Shown here: one piece after another, positions 7,220-12,414 of the stretch
Layout of the letters: every line of letters starts with the position of its first letter
How positions within the stretch are numbered: position 1 is the stretch's first letter
NCBI GenBank assembly: GCA_016291275.1
Contig: JAEEWY010000028.1
Location: 1-12,414, forward strand
Source of the DNA: Methanobrevibacter sp.
GTDB lineage: Archaea; Methanobacteriota; Methanobacteria; Methanobacteriales; Methanobacteriaceae
Direction: 5' to 3'
DNA: 12,414 bases
Notes under the pieces: generated by a model
The model's input: the letters and a program-made list of their open reading frames with translations, nothing else
Database searches by the model: none
Told to the model about the DNA's origin: nothing
Translations under genes and position numbers: made by a program

Positions 7220-7336
7220 TTTCTATTTTCTTTTCTTATATTAACTTATTTTAACTCTTTTTATTATTCTACAAACCCTTTTTATAGTTAACTATTAATA
7301 ATATGTAAATTAAATAAATATTTATATTATACTTTA

Positions 7337-7360
7337 TTTGCGATTCTTTTGAATCGTAGA
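7337..7360. promoter_or_regulatory. Perfect dyad upstream of the POTRA-like operon
   Basis: CGATTC (7341-7346), TTTT, GAATCG (7351-7356) form a perfect 6-bp dyad that extends to about 10 bp with G-T pairs. It contains rare G/C bases in very AT-rich DNA. It lies 38 bases upstream of the best promoter for the gene at 7437, and just downstream of another TATA-like run (7321-7331). An operator or a 5' leader hairpin are the main options. Confidence 0.5.
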
Positions 7361-7394
7361 GTTAATATAATAATTTATTATTTATATTTTATTT

Positions 7395-7409
7395 GAAAAG
7401 TTTTTATAA
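7395..7409 (+). promoter_or_regulatory. Candidate BRE/TATA promoter of the POTRA-like operon
   Basis: Purine-rich GAAAAG (7395-7400) followed by TTTTTATAA (7401-7409) resembles an archaeal BRE plus TATA box. The predicted transcription start would be near 7431, which leaves only a few bases before ATG 7437. A very short leader, or a start from an upstream TATA-like run, would follow. Confidence 0.45.
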
Positions 7410-7436
7410 CTTAATTTATATTTATAGAGGCATGTT

Positions 7437-7934
7437 ATGTTTTTAAAAATTAGGAGAGATACTTTAATAATTTTATTATTAGCTTTTATCTTAATTGTTT
7501 GTGGTAGATTGATTATCTATGTAGCATATGCATCCTCTGCTGAAGTCGCTGAAGGTGTGCCTATTGCAGGTATCATCGTTAAGGGAAATGATATAGTTCC
7601 TATTGACAGTATTCGTTATAATGTTCAGAACTCTGGTTTAAGAGAAGGCAGTTATATTGATGGAGATATCCTTAAGACATCCATACGGGAGCTGCCCGTG
7701 ACTGAGGCCGAGGCAAATGCAGAGAAATTCGTTCGAAGATCAACAATTCCAGGTACTAAAATCGCCCCTATTGCTGGAGCGGATGTTAGTGTGAACAGAG
7801 ACACCGGTATTGTTACTGTAACTGTTATCGAAGATTTCTCAACCATTAATATTACAGGTAATAAAACTACTTCTAGTGATAGTTCAAGTCTAGAAAAATC
7901 AACAAGTGTTTATAATTACAGTATTGCTGGATAG
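7437..7934 (+). CDS. N-terminally anchored extracytoplasmic protein with POTRA-like segment
   Basis: A 165-residue protein of a family I do not recognise by name. A basic start (KIRRD) and a hydrophobic helix (about 9-32) indicate one N-in membrane anchor with the rest outside. Residues 43-133 read like a POTRA domain: IAGIIVKGNDIVPIDSI (a GN turn after a beta strand), SGLREGSYID followed by a helix (ILKTSIREL), then strand pairs ending in GIVTVTVIED. A Ser/Thr-rich tail follows (143-157), and two N-glycosylation sequons (N138, N142) are visible. Anchor plus single POTRA is the layout of FtsQ/DivIB, but no homology is claimed. The downstream gene begins 11 bases later with its Shine-Dalgarno overlapping this stop, so the two are co-translated and probably work together at the cell surface. 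Confidence 0.78.
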   Translation: MFLKIRRDTLIILLLAFILIVCGRLIIYVAYASSAEVAEGVPIAGIIVKGNDIVPIDSIRYNVQNSGLREGSYIDGDILKTSIRELPVTEAEANAEKFVRRSTIPGTKIAPIAGADVSVNRDTGIVTVTVIEDFSTINITGNKTTSSDSSSLEKSTSVYNYSIAG

Positions 7935-7940
7935 GAGGTT
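7933..7940 (+). promoter_or_regulatory. Strong Shine-Dalgarno overlapping a stop codon
   Basis: AGGAGGTT lies 5 nt before TTG 7946 and overlaps the last two bases of the preceding TAG stop (7932-7934). It fixes the TTG start and suggests translational coupling of the two surface proteins. Confidence 0.85.
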
Positions 7941-7945
7941 AAAAT

Positions 7946-9220
7946 TTGAGTAAAAAGTCTAATAGAATCATAGGTTTAGTATTTTTAGTTTTAATGCTCT
8001 TTTCAGTAATGGCTGCTGCTTCAGCTACTTGTAACGTAATTGTTATTACTGATCCAAGTGGTGAAGACCCTAACGGTGCTGCTGCAGGAAGTATGTCCTT
8101 TGCAAACAACATGTTCCAATCTTCATTCCTTATGTCAAAGAATGATGGATATGCAGTGCTTTCCGGGGGTGAAGGTAACGGTACAGAAAGGAACTATGCG
8201 ATTATTGATGCTCTTGGAGCTATGCAACATGGTTCCAGTCCTGCATCTGCCGTAGCTTTGGCTGGTGGTTTTGAAGGTATTCGTTTGCTTATTGGTGGTC
8301 CTTCAATGGGAGCAGCTATTGGAGGAAGTTTCAATGCTTATCTTGTTGTAGTGGATAATGATGGAACAGTCAGAATCACTCACCATGAAGGTGGAGTAGT
8401 GCAATTGCCACAAGGCTCTAAAGGAGCTATCATTCACTTAAGGAACAGTCAAGGTAACCCTAAGATGGGTACTGCAGATCGTGTACGTAGAGAAACTGCA
8501 GTGAACATCGGAAAAATGATTAGGGATGGATATCCTGCTACCTATATCGTTGGAAAAGCTATGGAAGAAGTAGCTAGAGATTCTGGTGAGAAATACGGTG
8601 GGGGTGCAGTGAACCTTGTTTCATTAATCAGTACCGGAGACATGTTCGTACCGAAAGAAGTAAACACCACAGGTTATCCTATGGATGAAAATTACTCTAA
8701 AGTATGTTTAGACTGTGGTTGGGCTACCGGATACCCTGATGCAGAAAACTATAACGTTTGTCCAATCTGTAATCATGAACTAGAAATCCGTTCCGCTACA
8801 GATGTTTTGATTAATGAGATTACAATATCCAAGGATGCTGTTTCCGTTTCTGTTTACGGAAGTGAAAAAGCCGGTTTGTCTGACATTACCCGTGAGGTAG
8901 TGAAAGCGTCAGTCAAGAAATATGGTTATAATGCATCGACAATAGCCGGATCGATCAATAAGGGTATCAATAACGGTCTTATCGTTGGGGTGGATTATGT
9001 GGAACCTAGCGATTTAAACGTTAAGCCTGATGTCCGTGCTGTAGGTGTGTACTATAATCCATTGCCTAATGGTAGAACTTCTCCTGCATGGAATTTACCT
9101 ATCAATTCCATAGTGCTTACTATTTTAGGTTCTATTCAAACAGCAATCGGTTTTGTTTTAATAGTCTTGGTTGTATTCAGAACAAGATTATTGAAATCAT
9201 TCAGAGATCGTGTATCTTAA
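7946..9220 (+). CDS. Secreted, C-terminally anchored protein with extracellular zinc ribbon
   Basis: A 424-residue conserved-looking protein whose function I do not recognise. It has a Sec signal peptide (KKSNR, then hydrophobic 8-27, likely cleavage near ASA-T), an extracytoplasmic body and a C-terminal membrane helix (about 389-412) followed by RTRLLKSFRDR, giving a type I topology. The body has a Gly/Ala-rich first half (residues 45-170) and a four-Cys zinc ribbon, C254/C257 and C272/C275 (CLDC and CPIC), unexpected outside a cell. A mixed alpha/beta region follows (285-360). Sequons occur at N78, N240, N249 and N329. The start is TTG, chosen because AGGAGGTT (7933-7940) lies 5 nt upstream and the signal peptide begins right after. 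It forms an operon with the POTRA-like gene and ends in a 9-bp hairpin terminator. Confidence 0.85.
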   Translation: MSKKSNRIIGLVFLVLMLFSVMAAASATCNVIVITDPSGEDPNGAAAGSMSFANNMFQSSFLMSKNDGYAVLSGGEGNGTERNYAIIDALGAMQHGSSPASAVALAGGFEGIRLLIGGPSMGAAIGGSFNAYLVVVDNDGTVRITHHEGGVVQLPQGSKGAIIHLRNSQGNPKMGTADRVRRETAVNIGKMIRDGYPATYIVGKAMEEVARDSGEKYGGGAVNLVSLISTGDMFVPKEVNTTGYPMDENYSKVCLDCGWATGYPDAENYNVCPICNHELEIRSATDVLINEITISKDAVSVSVYGSEKAGLSDITREVVKASVKKYGYNASTIAGSINKGINNGLIVGVDYVEPSDLNVKPDVRAVGVYYNPLPNGRTSPAWNLPINSIVLTILGSIQTAIGFVLIVLVVFRTRLLKSFRDRVS

Positions 9221-9259
9221 ATTGGTTTTTAACCAATTTTCTTTTTTTATTTTTTTTTA
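9219..9259 (+). terminator. Hairpin-plus-T-tract terminator
   Basis: AAATTGGTT (9219-9227) and AACCAATTT (9231-9239) form a perfect 9-bp stem with a TTT loop. The left arm starts inside the TAA stop (9218-9220). Long T runs follow (9240-9258). It is the most stable hairpin terminator in the window. Confidence 0.75.
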
Positions 9260-9542
9260 ATTTCTCATTTTTTTATAATTATATATTTTTTTCAAATTTT
9301 TGTTCATTAATTCTACTGTTTTTTATCTATTTTTCTATTTATTTAATTAAATTTATTTATTATTCAATTTTTTTAAATATTTGTTAGTTTTTATTCAATA
9401 TTTTTAATATTCTTGTTTATTTTCAAGTTTAATTAGTTTTTAATAGTAATATATTTAAATAAAAAAATCTAATATTAATATATAGATTTTTAAATAATGT
9501 AAATCATTTTTTTATTTTTTATTATATGATTCTAGGGATAAT
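9240..9542. other. Long AT-rich intergenic stretch upstream of the DUF356 gene
   Basis: About 300 bases dominated by T runs in its first half. No gene is supported: the open frames here are low-complexity Phe/Ile runs. The second half should hold the DUF356 promoter; the TATA-like run ATATTTAAAT near 9451-9460 is a candidate. Nothing else is seen except the dyad at 9463-9491. Confidence 0.5.
9463..9491. promoter_or_regulatory. Long inverted repeat upstream of the DUF356 gene
   Basis: AAAAATCTA (9463-9471) and TAGATTTTT (9483-9491) are perfect 9-bp inverted copies with an 11-base spacer that contains the palindrome ATATTAATAT. It lies 51 bases before ATG 9543, near the expected transcription start, so it could be an operator or a leader hairpin. 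Confidence 0.45.
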
Positions 9543-9935
9543 ATGGCTTTGGTATTGATTAGAGGAGAAAACAATTCAAAAATTCTTAATGCGATTGCAG
9601 ATGTTGAAAGACATGCAAATTTAAACTTAACTACAAAACCTAAAAAGATCGATGCGAAATATGCAGATAAAATTGTTGAAAACATCTTGAAGGCTCCATT
9701 AAGAACCAAATCAAAAGTGGCTACTGCATTTCGTATAAAGGAAGACACTGCAACTGCAATTGTTCAAATCAAAAAGATCCATCCTCCAGCTCATATTGTC
9801 GTAATCAGCAATGATTATGATGATTATAAGGAATTGAATAAGTCCTTAAATGATGCAAAAGTATTCAGAGGATATTACTCTGGCAAAAAGCAATCAACCC
9901 AAATGAAGGATTATAAGGCTAATAAGAGTGAATAG
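9543..9935 (+). CDS. DUF356-family archaeal protein
   Basis: A 130-residue soluble protein matching, from memory, the methanogen DUF356 family (opening MALVLIRGENNSKILNAIADVERHA, here split as LVLIRG, NSKILNA, IADVERHA). Its biochemical role is not known to me. Visible features are an opening beta strand and helix, a central RTKSKVATAFRIKED, then IKKIHPPAHIVVISNDYDDY, an alpha/beta pattern. There is no signal peptide, membrane helix or cysteine pair. The ATG at 9543 has AGGGAT (9534-9539) 3 nt upstream, the same start signature as three other genes in the window. It stands alone, 322 bases after the previous gene and 208 before the next, so it is probably monocistronic. A dyad at 9463-9491 lies in its upstream region, and a small hairpin covers the stop codon. 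Confidence 0.78.
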   Translation: MALVLIRGENNSKILNAIADVERHANLNLTTKPKKIDAKYADKIVENILKAPLRTKSKVATAFRIKEDTATAIVQIKKIHPPAHIVVISNDYDDYKELNKSLNDAKVFRGYYSGKKQSTQMKDYKANKSE

Positions 9936-9947
9936 ATTAGTCTAATC
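9935..9947 (+). terminator. Small hairpin at the DUF356 stop codon
   Basis: GATTA (9935-9939) and TAATC (9943-9947) pair around GTC. The first base is the last base of the TAG stop. A T7 run follows at about 9956. The stem is only 5 bp, so support is weak alone. Confidence 0.35.
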
Positions 9948-10105
9948 CATTTACTATTTTTTTGATATTTTCTCTATTTTTTGATATTTTTTCTATTTTA
10001 GCTATTTCTATTTTAATTATTTTCCAATCCCTATTTTAAATGCTTATTTTTCATTTTATTATCTATTTTTCAGTTAACTTGGTAAATAACTTATTAGAAT
10101 TAATT

Positions 10106-10120
10106 AAAAAGTATTATATA
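10106..10120 (+). promoter_or_regulatory. BRE/TATA promoter of the aMBF1 gene
   Basis: AAAAAG (10106-10111) followed by TATTATATA (10112-10120) fits an archaeal BRE and TATA box. Its centre (10116) lies 28 bases before ATG 10144, so transcription should begin within about two bases of the start codon. This agrees with the lack of a Shine-Dalgarno. Confidence 0.7.
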
Positions 10121-10143
10121 ATTCAAAAATCATATATTTAAAC

Positions 10144-10647
10144 ATGAATTGTGAAATATGTGGTAAACCTATAGAAGGCAGACCTATAAGAACAAAAATA
10201 GATGGTTCAGTTTTAGAAGTTTGCAAGGAATGTTCTAAATTCGGTAGAGTTCAAAAGGACACTCCTCTTGAGAGGAAATTTGTTTCAAGAAACAAAAATG
10301 GAAATCCTCAAAGACCTAAAGCAAACAGGCAGAATGTTCAAAGAAGACGCAGAGAAGAACCTATGGATGAGCTTGTAGAAGATTACAATGTATTAATCAG
10401 AAAGGCAAGGGAATCTAAGGGTTGGACCAGAGAGGAATTAGGGGCTAAGATGTATGAAAAGGTTTCAGTAATCAACAGAATTGAATCAGGAAAGATGGAA
10501 CCTGACATTAAATTAGCTAAAAAGTTCGAAAAGACTTTGGGCATTACCATTATTGAAAAATATGATGAAATGGATTTGGAATCATTTAAAAGTTCTGCAT
10601 CAGGTCCAAATACATTAGGAAGTATTGTAAAGATCAAAAGGAAATAA
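10144..10647 (+). CDS. mbf1: Archaeal multiprotein bridging factor aMBF1 (zinc ribbon + HTH)
   Basis: A 167-residue transcription/translation-associated protein of the aMBF1 family. The N-terminal zinc ribbon has C3/C6 and C27/C30 (CEIC, CKEC). A basic, disordered-looking linker follows (about 44-72, ending QRRRREEP). The helix-turn-helix Xre/MBF1 domain spans about 77-137, with ARESKGWTREELGAKM, INRIESGKMEPD and AKKFEKTLGI, then a short Ser/Gly tail. Length and domain order are typical. In archaea the family is linked to ribosome binding; in eukaryotes MBF1 bridges activators and TBP. No Shine-Dalgarno precedes ATG 10144. Instead a BRE/TATA-like element (10106-10120) sits about 28 bases upstream, so a leaderless mRNA is predicted. 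The stop codon is at the edge of the loop of a 7-bp hairpin. Confidence 0.92.
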   Translation: MNCEICGKPIEGRPIRTKIDGSVLEVCKECSKFGRVQKDTPLERKFVSRNKNGNPQRPKANRQNVQRRRREEPMDELVEDYNVLIRKARESKGWTREELGAKMYEKVSVINRIESGKMEPDIKLAKKFEKTLGITIIEKYDEMDLESFKSSASGPNTLGSIVKIKRK

Positions 10648-10664
10648 TCCTTTTACAATATTTT
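10623..10664 (+). terminator. Hairpin enclosing the aMBF1 stop codon
   Basis: AAAAGGA (10636-10642) pairs with TCCTTTT (10648-10654); the 5-base loop AATAA contains the TAA stop (10645-10647). TATTGT (10623-10628) can also pair with ACAATA (10655-10660), giving an alternative or longer stem. TTTTCTC follows. Confidence 0.6.
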
Positions 10665-10967
10665 CTCATTTCTCTTTTCATGATTTATAGTCTATTTTTT
10701 ATCCATTTTTTAGATGAATTTTTTATGGAATTATTTTTCTTACTTAAATTAAGAAAAACTTTATATATTACTATGTATAAATTATTTTATAATCTACGAA
10801 TATTTAGATTTAAATGGAATTATGATATATAACAATTATTATAATCTCAAATCTATCTTAAAATATGTAAAATTGTTGTAAAACTATGATATGAAATTAG
10901 TTAGTACATTTGAAAACTAAATTTAAAATTTATATTGATAATAACTAATCTAAAGGAGGAGTATATT
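10665..10967 (+). promoter_or_regulatory. pan promoter region and long leader
   Basis: No gene is seen. AAGAAAAAC plus TTTATATA (TATA at 10760-10767) is a strong BRE/TATA-like promoter that would start transcription near 10790, giving a leader of about 178 bases. The leader holds dyads TAGATTT/AAATCTA (10805-10811, 10849-10855) and AAATTAGTT/AACTAAATTT (10894-10902, 10915-10924, one bulge). The latter sits about 28 bases before the Shine-Dalgarno. Structure in the leader is suggestive only, given the AT content. Confidence 0.5.
10953..10961 (+). promoter_or_regulatory. Shine-Dalgarno of pan
   Basis: AAGGAGGAG, 6 nt before ATG 10968, is a near-complete match to the archaeal anti-Shine-Dalgarno and rules out the in-frame TTG at 10935 as the start. 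Confidence 0.9.
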
Positions 10968-12242
10968 ATGGAAGATTCTCCAAATGAAGTTCAAAATATC
11001 CCAAGCCCTACTAAAATAGAAGAAGTAGATGAGCCTAAAACTGTTGAAGAACTTCAAAAAGAACTTGACTTGCTAAAAGCAGAAAATACAAAAACCAAAC
11101 GTAATCTCATGTGGAAGGTTAGAAAGCTTGAAAAAGACAAGATTCTAACTGAAAATGAAAAGATTCGTTTAGAAAGAGAGTTAAAATCATTAAGAGGTGA
11201 AGTTGAAAGATTCAGATCACCTCCACTTATATTGGCTACCATTACTGAAGTCATTGATGATTCAAGATTGACTGTAAAAAGCAGTACTGGACCAAGTTTC
11301 CTCATTAACTATTCAAAGTTCTTGGATGAAAAGTTATTGAAACCAGGTTCAAGAGTAGCTTTAAATCAACAAACCTTTGGTGTTGTTGAAGTATTGCCTT
11401 CTGAGAAGGATGCAAATGTTTCCGGTATGGAAATTGACACCAAACCTGATGTAACCTATGATGTTATTGGTGGTTTGGATGATCAAATCATTGAAGTTAA
11501 GGAAACTGTAGAATTACCTTTAAAACATCCTGAATTATTTGAAAAGGTCGGTATTGACCCACCTAAAGGTATTCTATTGTATGGTCCTCCAGGAACTGGT
11601 AAGACCTTACTTGCAAAGGCAGTTGCTAATGAAACCAATGCAACATTCATTAAGGTTGTTGCTTCTGAATTCGTTAAGAAATACATTGGTGAAGGAGCAA
11701 GAATGGTTAGAGAAGTGTTTGAGCTTGCTAAGGAAAAGGCACCAAGTATCATCTTCATTGACGAGCTTGATGCAGTAGCTGCACAAAGACTTAAAAGTTC
11801 AACCAGTGGAGATAGGGAAGTTCAAAGAACTCTTATGCAATTGCTTGCAGAATTGGATGGATTTGAATCCCGTGGAGATATCGGTATCATTGGTGCTACC
11901 AACAGACCTGATATCTTAGATCCAGCATTGCTCAGACCTGGAAGATTCGACAGATTCATTGAAGTTCCAGCTCCAAATGAAGAAGGAAGACTTGAGATTC
12001 TCAAGATTCACACCAAGAGAATGAACTTGGCTTCTGATATTGATCTTAATGATATTGTAGCTCTTACAGATGGATTCGCTGGTGCAGACTTAAAGGCTAT
12101 CTGTACAGAAGCAGGTATGTTTGCTATTCGTGAAGAAAGAGACCATATCATTATGGCAGACTTTGAGGATGCTATCAATAAAATCTTAGGTAAGAATAAA
12201 GAAGGTCAATTAGATGACAATGGTGGAGTAATGTTCGGATAA
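10968..12242 (+). CDS. pan: Proteasome-activating nucleotidase (PAN), AAA+ ATPase
   Basis: A 424-residue hexameric unfoldase that feeds substrates to the 20S proteasome. Order: acidic N-terminus, coiled coil (about 26-84), OB domain (about 86-145), then the AAA+ domain with Walker A GPPGTGKT (206-213), pore loop KYIGEG (238-243), Walker B IIFIDE (261-266) followed by LDAV, sensor GATNRPD (309-315), arginine fingers in LRPGRFDR (R323, R326) and sensor-2 GFAGADLKA. The chain ends GGVMFG, so the last three residues are hydrophobic-Phe-X rather than the usual hydrophobic-Tyr-X docking tail. In-frame codons extend upstream to a TTG at 10935, but that stretch contains the Shine-Dalgarno AAGGAGGAG (10953-10961), so ATG 10968 with a 6-nt spacer is the start. 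The stop is in the loop of a hairpin (12233-12250). Confidence 0.96.
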   Translation: MEDSPNEVQNIPSPTKIEEVDEPKTVEELQKELDLLKAENTKTKRNLMWKVRKLEKDKILTENEKIRLERELKSLRGEVERFRSPPLILATITEVIDDSRLTVKSSTGPSFLINYSKFLDEKLLKPGSRVALNQQTFGVVEVLPSEKDANVSGMEIDTKPDVTYDVIGGLDDQIIEVKETVELPLKHPELFEKVGIDPPKGILLYGPPGTGKTLLAKAVANETNATFIKVVASEFVKKYIGEGARMVREVFELAKEKAPSIIFIDELDAVAAQRLKSSTSGDREVQRTLMQLLAELDGFESRGDIGIIGATNRPDILDPALLRPGRFDRFIEVPAPNEEGRLEILKIHTKRMNLASDIDLNDIVALTDGFAGADLKAICTEAGMFAIREERDHIIMADFEDAINKILGKNKEGQLDDNGGVMFG

Positions 12243-12250
12243 TTCTGAAC
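12233..12250 (+). terminator. Hairpin with pan stop codon in loop
   Basis: GTTCGGA (12233-12239) pairs with TCTGAAC (12244-12250) through seven pairs, one of them G-U. The 4-base loop TAAT contains the TAA stop. T-rich sequence follows to about 12298. The C/D sRNA begins only 62 bases after it. Confidence 0.55.
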
Positions 12251-12311
12251 TTACTTTTCATTTTTTTATTTTTTATCTCTTTTATTCTATTTTTTATATT
12301 TTATAATCATT

Positions 12312-12375
12312 AATGGCCTGTGATGAACCCTATGAGCTCTGATACGTGATGAATGATGGGCGATCTGAGGCCATT
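12312..12375 (+). ncRNA. C/D-box guide sRNA (2'-O-methylation guide)
   Basis: All parts of an archaeal C/D sRNA are present: C box GTGATGA (12320-12326), 12-nt guide (12327-12338), D' box CTGA (12339-12342), 3-nt spacer, C' box GTGATGA (12346-12352), 12-nt guide (12353-12364) and D box CTGA (12365-12368). The flanks AATGGCC (12312-12318) and GGCCATT (12369-12375) form a 7-bp terminal stem. Both spacers are exactly 12 nt, the spacing favoured by the archaeal L7Ae/Nop5/fibrillarin particle. By the N+5 rule the D' guide pairs with AGCUCAUAGGGU and the D guide with AUCGCCCAUCAU, each directing methylation of the fifth base, C. The target RNAs were not identified. No well-placed TATA box precedes it, so processing from pan read-through is possible. 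Confidence 0.93.
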
Positions 12376-12414
12376 TTATTCTTATTTTTTTAAATTATTT
12401 TTATTTCTTTTTTT
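12376..12414 (+). terminator. T-rich tract after the C/D sRNA
   Basis: Repeated runs of four to seven T directly after the sRNA terminal stem resemble archaeal T-tract termination. The window ends here. Confidence 0.4.

Noticed and set aside
9088..9387. Open frame running from the end of the surface-protein gene into the T-rich gap
   Set aside because: It is low-complexity Phe/Ile/Tyr caused by T runs, overlaps a hairpin terminator and begins inside a real gene in another frame.
10925..10936. TTTATATT as the pan TATA box
   Set aside because: Transcription would start near 10958, cutting away the Shine-Dalgarno.
10935..10967. TTG start for PAN with 11 extra residues
   Set aside because: The extension encodes the Shine-Dalgarno AAGGAGGAG itself; ATG 10968 is correctly spaced.
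12327..12338. D' guide looks like a 23S rRNA segment (ACCCTATG)
   Set aside because: The resemblance is in the sense direction; a guide must be antisense to its target, so it gives no target assignment.
12353..12364. Possible 23S rRNA target for the D guide based on a remembered CGCCCA stretch
   Set aside because: Only about six bases would pair, too few for a guide, and it rests on memory of a different organism's rRNA.
1..12414. CRISPR array, tRNA, rRNA or insertion sequence
   Set aside because: No spaced direct repeats, cloverleaf signatures, rRNA segments, transposase motifs or terminal inverted repeats were seen on reading the window.

Overview
The window is AT-rich, and its gene content points to a methanogenic archaeon of the order Methanobacteriales, most likely Methanobrevibacter or a close relative. 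The evidence is a proteasome-activating nucleotidase (PAN), an archaeal multiprotein bridging factor (aMBF1), a DUF356-type protein, archaeal BRE/TATA-like promoters, T-rich gene ends and a C/D-box guide RNA. The genus call is inference; no rRNA gene is present to confirm it.

Left part (1-5430), cell-surface polysaccharide. On the plus strand lie a 5'-truncated UTP-glucose-1-phosphate uridylyltransferase (galU), an unrecognised coiled-coil protein, an extended-SDR nucleotide-sugar epimerase/dehydratase and a family-2 glycosyltransferase of the dolichyl-phosphate-sugar synthase type. Converging on them from the minus strand is a two-gene ABC exporter, wzm then wzt. Together they would activate sugar, modify it, load it on a lipid carrier and export the glycan. 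The ATPase is unusual: an Ig-like domain and a charged helix precede the nucleotide-binding domain.

Middle part (5431-9220), two gene pairs of special interest. The first is a 72-residue four-cysteine peptide followed by a radical SAM/SPASM enzyme. It resembles the peptide-plus-maturase arrangement of methanogen-specific modification systems, and the enzyme lacks the Asp expected of a sulfatase maturase. The second pair is coupled through a Shine-Dalgarno that overlaps a stop codon. It encodes a small N-terminally anchored protein with a POTRA-like segment and a secreted, C-terminally anchored protein carrying a four-cysteine zinc ribbon outside the cell.

Right part (9543-12414), information processing and proteolysis. 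It holds a DUF356-family protein, aMBF1 (apparently a leaderless transcript) and PAN with a long leader. About 70 bases after pan is a textbook C/D-box sRNA with both guides exactly 12 nt and a 7-bp terminal stem.

Across the window, nearly every gene that ends a transcription unit carries a short hairpin overlapping or enclosing its stop codon, followed by a T-rich tract. Four start codons share an AGKGAT element exactly 3 nt upstream of ATG. No tRNA, rRNA, CRISPR array, insertion sequence or integrase was seen.
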